This document shows, piece after piece, positions 10,989-19,899 of a stretch of 64,000 nt of DNA. Position numbers and translations under genes: made by a program. Source of the DNA: Beijerinckiaceae bacterium (GTDB lineage Bacteria > Pseudomonadota > Alphaproteobacteria > Rhizobiales > Beijerinckiaceae). Location of the stretch: the NCBI GenBank assembly GCA_024304885.1, contig JALJOM010000003.1, positions 2,514,110-2,578,109 of the forward strand, read 5' to 3'. The stretch's first letter is position 1. Each line of letters opens with the position of its first letter. The notes below the pieces were generated by a model. The model was not told where the DNA came from. It saw only the letters and a program-made list of their open reading frames with translations, and made no database searches.

Positions 10989-12800
10989 ATGCCAGGCATA
11001 GCAGGCATCTTCGGGAAGACCGGCGCCAATCTCGCCGATGTCGCGAGAATGACCCGATTCATGACGCACGAGCCCTTCTACGTCACGGGAACCTACGCCG
11101 ACGACGCTACGGGCCTTTGCGCCGGCTGGGCCGTTCCTGGAGGATCGAGCCAGAAGTCGATGCCGCTCTGGAACGAGCGACGAGACGTCTGCCTGATCTT
11201 CTCCGGCGAGAATTTCATGGAACGCGACGAGCTGCGGCGCTACGGTGTCGGTTTCGACACGTCCGACTCGCGCTGCCTGCTCGCCCTGCACGAGGCGATC
11301 GGGCTGGACTTCATCGAGAAGCTGAACGGCTGGTTCAGCGGCCTGCTCATCGACCTGCGCCACAAGCGCGCGGTCTTGTTCAACGATCGGTACGGGCTCG
11401 GCCGCATCTACACCTACGAGACCGCGGAGCGATTCTTCTTCGCGTCCGAAGCCAAGGCGCTCTTGGAAATTTGCCCCGAGCTGCGCAGGCTCGATCCTCG
11501 TAGCGCGGCCGAAGCATTCGCCTGCGGCAGCGTGATGCAAGACAGAACGCTGTTCGAGGGGGTTCGGCTCTTGCCCGCCGCGTCGGCATGGTCCTTCGAG
11601 CCCGACGGCCACATAGGAAAGAAGCGCTACTTCGACCGGGAGAGCTGGGAAGCGCAGGAGCCGCTTGGCGACATCGAGTTCTACCCACGCCTCGCGGAGA
11701 CATTCGGCCGCATCCTTCCCAAATATTTCGGCGGTCCCGACCCGGTCGGGATGTCTCTCACCGGCGGTCTCGACGGGCGGATGATCATGGCTTGCGCACA
11801 TCGACCGCAAGGCACGCTTCCGTGCTACAGCTTCAACGGGATGTATCGTGATTGCGCCGACGTGACCTTGGCGCGACGCATCGCGTCCCTATGTGGCCAA
11901 TCACACCGCACGATTCGTGTGGGTTCCGAATTCCTCGCGGATTTTCCAGGTCTCGCGGCAAAGGCGGTTGCCGTTTCCGACGGCACGATGGATGTGACAG
12001 GCGCCGTCGAGCTCTACGTGAACCGCATCGCGCGCGAGATTGCGCCTGTGCGCCTGACCGGCAATTACGGGTCCGAGATCCTGCGCAGCAACGTTGCGTT
12101 CCGGCTCGGCAAGCTGTCCGAGGAGATGCTCGACCCGGACTTTGCGCGATTGTTGGAGAATGCGAGGCACGTCTATCGATCCGAGCGCGATGTCCCCACA
12201 CTGTCCTTTATCGCATTCAAGCAAGTGCCGTGGCATCATTATGCGCGCCTCTCGGTCGAGCAATCGCAGCTCACGCTTCGTTCGCCGTTTCTCGACAACG
12301 AGCTCGTCGCGCTGATGTTTCGCGCTCCTCGCGAGCTCGCTGCAAGCAATGCTCTCTCCTTGCGAGTCGTTTTCGAGAGCAATCCTCGGCTGGGCAAGCT
12401 GCCGACGGATCGCGGCCAGGCCTATGGCGACGAGTCCTTGGTCACGAAGCTTCGCAAGCTGCTCGTGGAACTCACTGTCAAGGCAGAATATGCCTATGAC
12501 TACGGCATGCCGCAGAACCTTGCACGGCTCGATCATCGGCTCGCGCCGTTGCATCTCGAAAGGTTGTTCCTGGGCCGACACAAGTTCTATCACTTTCGGA
12601 TCTGGTATCGAGACCAGCTCGCCGATTACGTCAAGCAGATGTTGCTCGACCCGCGCGCGCTCGCACGAAGCTACATCCGGAAAAACATTCTCGAGCGGAT
12701 GGTGATGGAACATACCAGCGGCACACGCAATTGGACGCAAGAGATCCATCGTGTGCTGACTCTGGAGCTTTTGCAAAGGCACGTGATCGAGCGATGGTAG
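10989..12800 (+). CDS. Asparagine-synthetase homologue lacking the glutaminase cysteine
   Basis: A 603-residue two-domain protein. Residues 1-200 form a class II glutamine-amidotransferase domain, but it starts MPGIAGIFGK instead of MCGIAGIFG, so the nucleophilic Cys2 is a proline and glutamine hydrolysis should not occur. Residues about 230-500 form the ATP-pyrophosphatase domain; the P-loop reads SLTGGLDGR where SGGLDS is usual. Sequence such as LRSPFLDNELVALMF near the end is typical of AsnB. Asparagine-synthetase homologues in polysaccharide clusters often amidate or otherwise modify sugars; that role is inference. The start at 10989 is the only ATG near the domain start. Its stop overlaps the next gene by 7 bp. 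Confidence 0.85.
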   Translation: MPGIAGIFGKTGANLADVARMTRFMTHEPFYVTGTYADDATGLCAGWAVPGGSSQKSMPLWNERRDVCLIFSGENFMERDELRRYGVGFDTSDSRCLLALHEAIGLDFIEKLNGWFSGLLIDLRHKRAVLFNDRYGLGRIYTYETAERFFFASEAKALLEICPELRRLDPRSAAEAFACGSVMQDRTLFEGVRLLPAASAWSFEPDGHIGKKRYFDRESWEAQEPLGDIEFYPRLAETFGRILPKYFGGPDPVGMSLTGGLDGRMIMACAHRPQGTLPCYSFNGMYRDCADVTLARRIASLCGQSHRTIRVGSEFLADFPGLAAKAVAVSDGTMDVTGAVELYVNRIAREIAPVRLTGNYGSEILRSNVAFRLGKLSEEMLDPDFARLLENARHVYRSERDVPTLSFIAFKQVPWHHYARLSVEQSQLTLRSPFLDNELVALMFRAPRELAASNALSLRVVFESNPRLGKLPTDRGQAYGDESLVTKLRKLLVELTVKAEYAYDYGMPQNLARLDHRLAPLHLERLFLGRHKFYHFRIWYRDQLADYVKQMLLDPRALARSYIRKNILERMVMEHTSGTRNWTQEIHRVLTLELLQRHVIERW

Positions 12801-13843
12801 GCACAACGCGCGCGCCCCGAACGTCCATCGGCAGCGATGCTGCCGCAAAAGCCGCACCAACCTCCGGCCGAGATCGGGCGCTCGATATCGTCAAGGGTAC
12901 GCTCGTGGTATTCATGGCCGTCTATCATGCCATGAATATCTTCACGAACGCAGGACCTGACGAATATGCGTACGTGCGGTTCGTGAGCGGCTCGTTCATT
13001 CTGATTTCCGGCTATATCATCGGAAAGTTCAGCGAAGGTCCCTTCAATACCGATTGGCGCATGGCAAGCCGGCGGCTCGTCATCCGCGGCGTGAAACTGC
13101 TGATCCTATTCACGACCCTGAACCTGCTCATCAGCGTGACAGGGGTCGGCAATTCGAGCAAGGGAGTCGCCAGCATCTCGGGTTTCATGAGCTCGATGTT
13201 CGAGATCTACGTCATCGGACAGCCACGATCCGCTTCATTTCAAATCCTGCTGCCGATCGCCTATCTTTTGATCGTCGCACCCGCGCTATTGAGTCTCAAA
13301 AGGTTCGCCGGATTGCTCTTCTCGGCGAGTTGGGCCATGGCCTTTGCCGTCGAGACGGCGGGGATCGAGTCCGTCAATCTCGGTTTTGTCGTCCTGGGGC
13401 TCATGGGTCTCGCCGGTGGAATGTGGGTAAATGCGACAAGCGCGGAGATCGGGGTTTCAAGCGTTTGGAGCGTTCTCGCCGCTCTTGCGACCACTGTCTG
13501 GTCGATGCGATACTTGAACGTGAACTTGGGCACCTATGCGTTGGGGACGATCATTATTCTAAAGCTACTTTATGACCTGGGCAGGCTTCTCGATCCCGGC
13601 AGCGTAGCCGTCAGGGCAATGATCCTATTGGGTCACTATTCGTTGGTGTGCTACATAGGTCAGATAATTTTCATGCAGATGCTGCACAGAGCGTTGTCGC
13701 GGCCGGTATGGGGGCTCGGCTACGAGGTGATCCTTGTCGTCGTCGCAACGATCGTCTTTATGTTGGGGGCGAGCGCAGCTCTGGCACGATGGTGCGAATC
13801 GAGCAAAACAGTAGCCAAGCTATACAGGCTGATTTTTTTGTAG
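12794..13843 (+). CDS. Multi-pass membrane acyltransferase (acyltransferase-3/OpgC type)
   Basis: A 349-residue inner-membrane protein with about ten hydrophobic segments. The N-terminus after a short polar leader reads RALDIVKGTLVVFMAVYHAMNIF, the R-x2-D-x3-G-x9-H pattern of acyltransferases that O-acylate cell-surface sugars, with the histidine near residue 45. The ATG at 12794 overlaps the preceding stop (ATGGTAG), implying coupling with the asparagine-synthetase homologue. It is the last gene of the glycan cluster and its end overlaps the end of mutY by 24 bp on the opposite strand. The acyl group and acceptor are unknown. Confidence 0.75.
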   Translation: MVGTTRAPRTSIGSDAAAKAAPTSGRDRALDIVKGTLVVFMAVYHAMNIFTNAGPDEYAYVRFVSGSFILISGYIIGKFSEGPFNTDWRMASRRLVIRGVKLLILFTTLNLLISVTGVGNSSKGVASISGFMSSMFEIYVIGQPRSASFQILLPIAYLLIVAPALLSLKRFAGLLFSASWAMAFAVETAGIESVNLGFVVLGLMGLAGGMWVNATSAEIGVSSVWSVLAALATTVWSMRYLNVNLGTYALGTIIILKLLYDLGRLLDPGSVAVRAMILLGHYSLVCYIGQIIFMQMLHRALSRPVWGLGYEVILVVVATIVFMLGASAALARWCESSKTVAKLYRLIFL

Positions 13844-15025
13844 GCGCTGTCGTCGCACGGCAAGAGTGGCACGACTGCCGCCGAAACCGCGTTCGGACGT
13901 AGGTTCCCGGCTGTCCGGAACATTCTTCCGCACCACCTTCAGCACTTTGCGCATCACGCTCGGCAGGGCTTCGCGATCGAGCTCGCTCTCGTGGACCCAG
14001 CGGCTGCTTTCGGGTGCGGGCAATCCACGCGCCACCTCCGCCCTGTAGATGTCGAGCGCGAGCCGGAAATGGGTGAACACGTGCTCGACGCGCGAGGCGA
14101 GCCGATGGTTCTCGGCGCCGAGGACGAGGGCGCGGATGGCCGGGTCGATGCCGAGATCGCGTCCGCGGACGGCCATGACGGCTTCGAGCCATCCTGGCTC
14201 GCCTTGGTGCATCGGGCTGCCTCGCGCGCCCTCGTCGGTCGAAACGACCCATTCCGTGCCGGGAAATTCCGTCATTCCGCCGAGCAGGCCTTTCGGCGGT
14301 CGCGTGCGCACGAGAACCATTCCGTCGCCCCGGCGAACGTAGATCACCGCGCCGCGACGCAATGGCCGCTCGGGCCTCGCCGCCTTGCGAGGATAAAGCT
14401 CCGGCGCGTTCGTGGCATGGGCTGCACAGCGCTTCGTCAACGGGCAGAGCGCGCAGGCAGGCTTGCGCGGCGAGCAGATCGTCGCGCCGAGATCCATCAT
14501 GGCCTGAGCATAGTCGCCCGGTCGCTCGAAGGGGGTCAGCGCCGCCGCCTTCGCCTCGACCAGGACCTTCCCGGCCGGCAGCGGCGTCTCGATCGCGAAG
14601 AGCCGCGAGACCACCCGCTCGACATTGCCGTCCACGACGACCGCGCGCCGGCCGAAGCCGATCGCCGCGACCGCCGCGGCCGTGTAGGGGCCGATGCCGG
14701 GGAGGCCGCGAAGCGCCGCCTCGCTGTCGGGAAACGATCCGCCGTGCTCCGCGACGACCCTCCTCGCGCAAGCATGGAGGTTGCGGGCGCGCGAGTAATA
14801 GCCGAGCCCGGCCCATTGCCGCATGACTTCCTCGACCGGGGCCGCGGCCAAGGACTCGACGTTCGGCCATCGTGCGAGGAAGGCCGTGAAGTAAGGCGCG
14901 ACCGCCGCGACCGTCGTCTGCTGCAGCATGATCTCGGACAGCCAGACCCGGTAGGGATCGGCGCGCCGTCCCGGCGGCGCGCGCCAGGGCAGGCTCCGGC
15001 GATGCCGGTCGTACCAAGCGAGCAC
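13820..15025 (-). CDS. mutY: A/G-specific adenine DNA glycosylase
   Basis: Base-excision repair enzyme that removes adenine opposite 8-oxoguanine. The 401-residue protein has PWR near the N-terminus, SEIMLQQTTV, the helix-hairpin-helix LPGIGPYTAAAVAAIGFG and catalytic aspartate in VVDGNVERV, then the [4Fe-4S] cluster CSPRKPACALCPLTKRC (C-x6-C-x2-C-x5-C). A NUDIX-like C-terminal domain (KGLLGGMTEFPGTEW) follows. The start is a predicted GTG; an upstream alternative cannot be excluded. In Rhizobiales mutY is next to DUF721 and DsbA genes, as here. The C-terminal 30 residues are basic and run into the acyltransferase gene. Confidence 0.93.
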   Translation of the reverse strand: MLAWYDRHRRSLPWRAPPGRRADPYRVWLSEIMLQQTTVAAVAPYFTAFLARWPNVESLAAAPVEEVMRQWAGLGYYSRARNLHACARRVVAEHGGSFPDSEAALRGLPGIGPYTAAAVAAIGFGRRAVVVDGNVERVVSRLFAIETPLPAGKVLVEAKAAALTPFERPGDYAQAMMDLGATICSPRKPACALCPLTKRCAAHATNAPELYPRKAARPERPLRRGAVIYVRRGDGMVLVRTRPPKGLLGGMTEFPGTEWVVSTDEGARGSPMHQGEPGWLEAVMAVRGRDLGIDPAIRALVLGAENHRLASRVEHVFTHFRLALDIYRAEVARGLPAPESSRWVHESELDREALPSVMRKVLKVVRKNVPDSREPTSERGFGGSRATLAVRRQRLQKNQPV

Positions 15026-15171
15026 CAGCGCCGCGTGGCTCCCGGCTTCGGGCGAGAGGCTAAGGTCATGAATGTGCCGCGTTTTACACTTCCTTTACCG
15101 AACGACCCGGCCGTGACGGCGCCTCCGCCGAGGCGGCGTCGGCCTCGATCGAGCACGAAGGGGATCCATAC

Positions 15172-15633
15172 ATGACCGTCAAGCCCATTCCCGAGAGTCA
15201 CGAAGGGGCGATCCCCTATCTCGGCATTGCCGGTGCCGCCGCGGCCATCGACTTCTACAAGCGCGCGTTCGGCGCCGTCGAGACCCTCTGCATCGCGCAC
15301 GAGGGCAAGATCGGCCATGCCGAGCTCGATATCGGCCGCGCGAAGATCATGCTCTCGGACGAGTTTCCCGATCACGACGCATTGAGCCCGCGAACGATCG
15401 GCGGCACGCCGGTCATGATTCATCTCTATGTGGAGGACGTCGATGCCTTCACGGCGAGGGCCGTGGCGGAGGGGCTGAAGGTCTTGCGGCCGGTCGCGGA
15501 CCAATTCTATGGTGACCGCGGCGGCAAGTTCGAGGACCCGTTCGGGCACCGCTGGTGGATCGCATCGCGCAAGGAAGACGTCGCGCCCGACGAGCTGAAG
15601 CGGCGTGCGGCGGCGCTCTACGGCGGCGCGTGA
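15172..15633 (+). CDS. VOC-family (glyoxalase/PhnB-like) protein
   Basis: A 153-residue protein with two babbab modules of the vicinal-oxygen-chelate fold: IPYLGIAGAAAAIDFYKRAFGAVE in the first and MIHLYVEDVDAFTARAVAEG in the second, ending DPFGHRWWIAS. This matches PhnB-like metal-binding proteins of unconfirmed substrate. The GAAGGGGATCC ribosome-binding site before the ATG supports the start. It lies between mutY and the DUF721 gene on the plus strand; no functional link to its neighbours is evident. Confidence 0.85.
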   Translation: MTVKPIPESHEGAIPYLGIAGAAAAIDFYKRAFGAVETLCIAHEGKIGHAELDIGRAKIMLSDEFPDHDALSPRTIGGTPVMIHLYVEDVDAFTARAVAEGLKVLRPVADQFYGDRGGKFEDPFGHRWWIASRKEDVAPDELKRRAAALYGGA

Positions 15634-15655
15634 TCGAGAGAAGGTCCCGGCATCG

Positions 15656-16183
15656 ATGAGGCATCCGCGAGTCCGCACGTCGAGCTTCGCGCGCCCGCTC
15701 GCCGATCTCGTCGCGCCGGTTCTCGATCCTGTTCTCCTGCGCCGCGGCTTCGGCCATCGCGACCTCGTCTCCTTTTGGGACGACATCGTCGGTGAAAGGC
15801 TCGCCGCTTGTTGCCAGCCGCTCGAGCTGAAATGGCCGGCGCGGTCGCGCCTCGACAAGGCGGGTCTCGACCGATCCGCGACGCTCGTCGTTCGCGTCGA
15901 GTCGGGCTTCGCGCTCGAGCTTCAGCAGTCGGCGAGCCAGGTCGTCGATCGCGTCAATGCCCATCTCGGCTGGCGCTGCGTCGCGCGTCTCGCGCTGCGG
16001 CAAGGGCCGATCGAGCGGCGGGGTACCGCCCCGTGCGCGCGACCGCGTGCGGATCCCGCGGCGGCAGCGGCCGCGGCCTGCCTCGTGACAGGCGTCGCGG
16101 ACGATCGCCTGCGGGACGCCTTGACACGGCTCGGCGCGCAAGTGATCACCCGTGAGCGCGACCCGTCCACCGGGCCACGATGA
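15656..16183 (+). CDS. DUF721 protein (DciA-like)
   Basis: A 175-residue protein with the DUF721 core LVSFWDDIVGERLAACCQPLEL followed by LVVRVESGFALELQQSASQVVDRVN. Members include DciA, which supports loading of the replicative helicase; that role for this protein is inference. An alanine-rich linker precedes the C-terminal tail. In alphaproteobacteria it commonly sits between mutY and a DsbA-family gene, exactly as here. It overlaps the next gene by 4 bp (ATGA), so the two are probably translated together. Confidence 0.85.
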   Translation: MRHPRVRTSSFARPLADLVAPVLDPVLLRRGFGHRDLVSFWDDIVGERLAACCQPLELKWPARSRLDKAGLDRSATLVVRVESGFALELQQSASQVVDRVNAHLGWRCVARLALRQGPIERRGTAPCARPRADPAAAAAAACLVTGVADDRLRDALTRLGAQVITRERDPSTGPR

Positions 16184-16905
16184 GCCCGGTGCCAGACCTG
16201 ATGGATGATCCCATGCTCTCACTGCACGAAGCCCCCCGAGCGGGAGGACTGCTCGAAGCCCTCGGCCGGATCGCGCGCACCGGCGCCGTCGCCTTGGCCC
16301 TCGCAGCGCCCGCCTTCGTCGTCGCAACGGCCCCGGCCGAGGTCCGTGCCGAGACCAAGACGGTGGCCATGGACCAGCTGATGGCCCCCGATGCGCTCCC
16401 GGACATCGTGCTCGGCGCGAGCGACGCGCCCGTCACGATCGTCGAATATGCCTCGATGACCTGCTCGCATTGCGCGGCCTTCCATGCCACGGCCTACCCC
16501 GAGCTGAAGCGCAAATATATCGACACCGGCAAGGTTCGCTTCGTCCTGCGCGAGTTTCCGCTCGATCCGCGCGCCGCGGCGGCCTTCATGCTCGCGCGCT
16601 GCGCCGGCGACGACAAGCGCACGGCCGTGGTCGATTTCCTTTTCGCGCAGCAAAAGACCTGGGCCTTCGCGGAGAAGCCCCTCGCGGCCCTGGCCGACCT
16701 CCTCAAGCAGACGGGCATGAACGAGGCGGCCTTCAACGCCTGCCTCTCCGACCAGGACCTCTACAAGAAAGTGCTCGCGGTCCACGACCGCGGCGAGACT
16801 CTTTTCGGGGTCAAGGCGACCCCGACCTTCTTCATCAACGGCAAGCGCGAGGACGGCGAGGTCTCGATCGACACGCTCGACAGGCTGCTCGCGCCCTTGC
16901 TGTAG
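16180..16905 (+). CDS. DsbA-family thiol:disulfide oxidoreductase
   Basis: An exported thioredoxin-fold protein of 241 residues. A long N-terminus includes a hydrophobic segment TGAVALALAAPAFVVAT that may be a signal peptide or anchor. The active site is MTCSHCAAFH (C-x2-C at about residues 89-92) and the cis-proline loop is TPTFFINGK. It probably oxidises cysteines of periplasmic proteins. The ATG overlaps the preceding stop. An inner start would bring the signal peptide nearer the N-terminus (ATG at about 16201 or 16213). A weak GGCCCT/AGGGCC hairpin follows the stop codon. Confidence 0.88.
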   Translation: MSPVPDLMDDPMLSLHEAPRAGGLLEALGRIARTGAVALALAAPAFVVATAPAEVRAETKTVAMDQLMAPDALPDIVLGASDAPVTIVEYASMTCSHCAAFHATAYPELKRKYIDTGKVRFVLREFPLDPRAAAAFMLARCAGDDKRTAVVDFLFAQQKTWAFAEKPLAALADLLKQTGMNEAAFNACLSDQDLYKKVLAVHDRGETLFGVKATPTFFINGKREDGEVSIDTLDRLLAPLL

Positions 16906-17004
16906 TCCCGGACGGGCGAGTGCTGCGGCCCTGGTGACAAACAAGGGCCGAGGTGCGACATTCCCGCGCATTCCCGGATGCGATGCTGCATCGGGACGGG
17001 GCCC

Positions 17005-18636
17005 ATGGACGCATTCGCTCTGCCTTTCACGCGGCGTTACGTCACCTTCACGCTGACGGTCGCCGCGACGCTGCTGACCGTCGCCCTCATGGCCTCGACC
17101 GGGGCGTCCGGGGTCGTCCTGTGGCTCTGCCTCGTGGTGTCCGCCGCGCTTTCCGCGCTCGGCGTCTACGATCTTTTGCAGAAGCGCCGCGCCATCCTGC
17201 GCAACTACCCGATCGTCGGGCACCTTCGCTTCATCCTGGAGGACATCCGCCCGGCGATCCGGCAATATTTCTTCGAGACCGAGAAGGACGGCACGCCCTT
17301 CAGCCGCGACCGGCGCACGATCGTCTACCAGCGAGCCAAGAAGGCCCGCGAGACGCGGCCCTTCGGCACCCACTACGACGTCTATGCCGAGGGCTACGAG
17401 TGGGTCCGCCACTCGATCGCGCCGAGCGCGGTGGCCAACGCCGATTTTCGCGTCATCGTCGGCGGCCCGGACTGCACTAAGCCCTATGCAGCCTCCGTCT
17501 TCAACATCTCGGCGATGAGCTTCGGCTCGCTCAGCGCCAACGCGATCCGAGCGCTCAACAAGGGCGCCGCCATGGGCGGCTTCGCCCACGACACCGGCGA
17601 GGGCGGGTTCAGCCGCTACCACGCCGAGTTCGGCGGCGACATCGTCTGGGAGATCGGCTCGGGCTATTTCGGCTGCCGCACTCCGAAAGGGTCCTTCGAT
17701 CCCGAGCGCTTCGCCGCCGTGGCGGCCGACCCACAGATCAAGATGATCGAGCTGAAGCTCAGCCAAGGGGCCAAGCCCGGCCACGGCGGCGTCTTGCCCG
17801 CCGCCAAGGTCAGCCCCGAGATCGCCGCCGCGCGCGGCGTCCCGCAGGGCGTGGATTGCGTCTCGCCGGCCTGCCATTGCACCTTCAGGACGCCGGTCGG
17901 GATGCTGGAGTTCATCGCCGAGCTCAGACGGCTCTCGGGAGGCAAGCCCACCGGCTTCAAGCTCTGCGTCGGCCATCCGTGGGAATTCCTCGCCATCTGC
18001 AAGGCCATGATCGAGACCGGAATCACCCCGGACTTCATCGTGGTGGACGGCAGCGAGGGCGGCACCGGGGCGGCGCCGATGGAATTCATCGACCATCTCG
18101 GCATGCCGCTGCGCGAGGGTCTCGACTTCGTCCACAACGCGCTGGTCGGCATCGCCGTCCGCGACCAGATACGCATCGGGGCGAGCGGCAAGATCGTCAC
18201 CGCCTTCGATATCGCCCGCGCCATGGCGCTCGGCGCCGACTGGTGCAACGCCGCGCGCGGCTTCATGTTCGCGGTCGGCTGCCTGCAGTCGCAGAGCTGC
18301 CACACCGATCGCTGCCCCACAGGCGTCGCGACCCAGGACCGGGTCCGCCAAATGGCCCTCGTCGTGCCCGACAAGGCGCAGCGGGTTTTCAACTACCACA
18401 AGCAAACCACCAAGGCGCTCGCCGAATTCGTGGCGGCCGCCGGCCTCACGCATCCGCGCGAGTTCACGCCGGCGCATTTCTCGCGGCGCATCTCGGCCCA
18501 CGAGGTGATCAGCTTCGCCGACCTCTATCCGCCGCTGGCGCCGGGCGCGCTGCTGGCCGGCACCTTGGACCGGCGCTTCAAGGAGGCGTGGGAGCGCGCC
18601 GACCCCCACTCCTTCCGGCCGGGGCCGCTCGCGTGA
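17005..18636 (+). CDS. FMN-binding glutamate-synthase-family protein with N-terminal membrane anchor
   Basis: A 543-residue homologue of the FMN/iron-sulphur synthase domain of glutamate synthase. Two hydrophobic helices occupy roughly residues 12-48. The catalytic barrel begins near FNISAMSFGSLSANAI and has GEGGFSRYH, QGAKPGHGG and DGSEGGTGAAP motifs for FMN and 2-oxoglutarate binding. The C-x5-C-x4-C cluster is CLQSQSCHTDRC. There is no glutaminase domain, so it is not a full GltB. Members of this membrane-anchored group lack an assigned reaction. The start at 17005 is preferred to 16978 by position; both are possible. It runs convergent with the next gene. Confidence 0.85.
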   Translation: MDAFALPFTRRYVTFTLTVAATLLTVALMASTGASGVVLWLCLVVSAALSALGVYDLLQKRRAILRNYPIVGHLRFILEDIRPAIRQYFFETEKDGTPFSRDRRTIVYQRAKKARETRPFGTHYDVYAEGYEWVRHSIAPSAVANADFRVIVGGPDCTKPYAASVFNISAMSFGSLSANAIRALNKGAAMGGFAHDTGEGGFSRYHAEFGGDIVWEIGSGYFGCRTPKGSFDPERFAAVAADPQIKMIELKLSQGAKPGHGGVLPAAKVSPEIAAARGVPQGVDCVSPACHCTFRTPVGMLEFIAELRRLSGGKPTGFKLCVGHPWEFLAICKAMIETGITPDFIVVDGSEGGTGAAPMEFIDHLGMPLREGLDFVHNALVGIAVRDQIRIGASGKIVTAFDIARAMALGADWCNAARGFMFAVGCLQSQSCHTDRCPTGVATQDRVRQMALVVPDKAQRVFNYHKQTTKALAEFVAAAGLTHPREFTPAHFSRRISAHEVISFADLYPPLAPGALLAGTLDRRFKEAWERADPHSFRPGPLA

Positions 18637-18660
18637 GGCGTGGCTTTCGCGCACACGGCG

Positions 18661-19899
18661 TCACCAGCGGTCGAAGCCCTTGCCATAGCCTGCGCTGTGG
18701 CCGCCTTTGACATTGCCGAGGACGGTTCCCTTCGGACCGGCGACGAGCCTGACCTGGCTCAGCTCGCCGGCCAGCTCCGGGTTTCGCGCGAGATATTTCG
18801 CGACCTCGCGCTCGGCGAGCGCATCGACGGTCGCCTCCGAGACGCTTGTCGAGCCCGCGACGGCGGCTCCGCCCCGGACGAGCGCGACGACGCCCGTCGC
18901 CATCAGCCCGACCTCGGCGACCTTGCCGGCGGTCCGGGCGACCTTCAACATCTTCACGGCACTCGCGCCGCCCGACGTCGTATCGTCGATATATCTCGCC
19001 AGAAGATGCGCGGCATTGCGCGTCGCGAGCGCCGCCGTGACCAGGAGCGCCCGGCACCCGTAGATCTTGCCGTCGTTCAGCATGCCCATCGCCCGCAACA
19101 GGATGCGATGCGGACCCTGCCAGATCGCGACATCCGGGAACGTGGCGCCACCGAGCTTGTCCGACACGAAAACCACACCGAGCGCCGCGTTGCGGCGGAT
19201 GCGCGCGAGCTCGAAATGATGCGTCATGCCGGCGTCGATCTCGGAGGACAGCCGCGTGATCTCGTGCTCGAGCGCCTTCTGGACCGAGCCGCGATGGACG
19301 GAATCGTAATAGCCGGCGCCGAGGACCGTGGTGCCGAGAAGCGCCTCACGATCGATCCGCCCCGACTTGGTGGGGATCTCGTCGCCATCCGGCCCGAGCG
19401 AAAGCCACACCTCGAATTGCCTCGGGTCCGAGACCCATTGCGAGGGATCCGCGGCATCGCGCACGAGCTTTTGCGCAAGACGCAACCACACGCCACGCTG
19501 CTCGAGGGTCTTGCGCACCCGCTCGAGATAATCGGCCTCGTCGGGATTGTCGGTCGTCGGCACCAGGGCTTTGGCGTCGAGCAATTTCGCGATGTCGAGG
19601 CGCACGCGATCGTCGAGCTTGCCGACCGCGATCCTGTCGCGCATCGCTCTGTCGGCGCGACGCTTCGCCTCCGGGTCGGTGTAGACGATGTCTCCGTAGC
19701 GCCTGGTACCTTTGCGCAGCAGGGCCTCGGCCTCCTTGCGGACGACCGGGTTGACCACGGCAGCGTCGAGATAATTCTGCAATTGCTTGCGCTGTGCCGC
19801 GGTGAGCGCCTGGAGAACGAGCGAAAATCCACTTGTGGTGAGAACTTCCACGAGGGACGCGCCGTTCAGGGAAGCCGCACGCTGTGCCGAGGTGCCCAT
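18661..19899 (-). CDS. Hypothetical protein of 412 residues with hydrophobic segment and GGHSAGYGKGFDRW tail
   Basis: I do not recognise this protein. The first two thirds are mostly helical and soluble. Residues about 340-362 (VGLMATGVVALVRGGAAVAGS) form a hydrophobic, glycine-rich segment, and the protein ends with a glycine/histidine-rich tail GGHSAGYGKGFDRW. Composition (412 codons, high GC) is like its neighbours. GGAG lies 7 nt before the ATG at 19899, supporting the start. The long hydrophobic stretch followed by a compact C-terminal module is seen in some secreted or injected effectors, but I have no motif that proves that. No partner gene is adjacent. Confidence 0.6.
   Translation of the reverse strand: MGTSAQRAASLNGASLVEVLTTSGFSLVLQALTAAQRKQLQNYLDAAVVNPVVRKEAEALLRKGTRRYGDIVYTDPEAKRRADRAMRDRIAVGKLDDRVRLDIAKLLDAKALVPTTDNPDEADYLERVRKTLEQRGVWLRLAQKLVRDAADPSQWVSDPRQFEVWLSLGPDGDEIPTKSGRIDREALLGTTVLGAGYYDSVHRGSVQKALEHEITRLSSEIDAGMTHHFELARIRRNAALGVVFVSDKLGGATFPDVAIWQGPHRILLRAMGMLNDGKIYGCRALLVTAALATRNAAHLLARYIDDTTSGGASAVKMLKVARTAGKVAEVGLMATGVVALVRGGAAVAGSTSVSEATVDALAEREVAKYLARNPELAGELSQVRLVAGPKGTVLGNVKGGHSAGYGKGFDRW

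Noticed and set aside
16219-18654. An 811-residue minus-strand open frame opposite the DsbA and glutamate-synthase-like genes
   Set aside because: Shadow of the two real plus-strand genes; no motif in the translation and codon positions fit the opposite strand.
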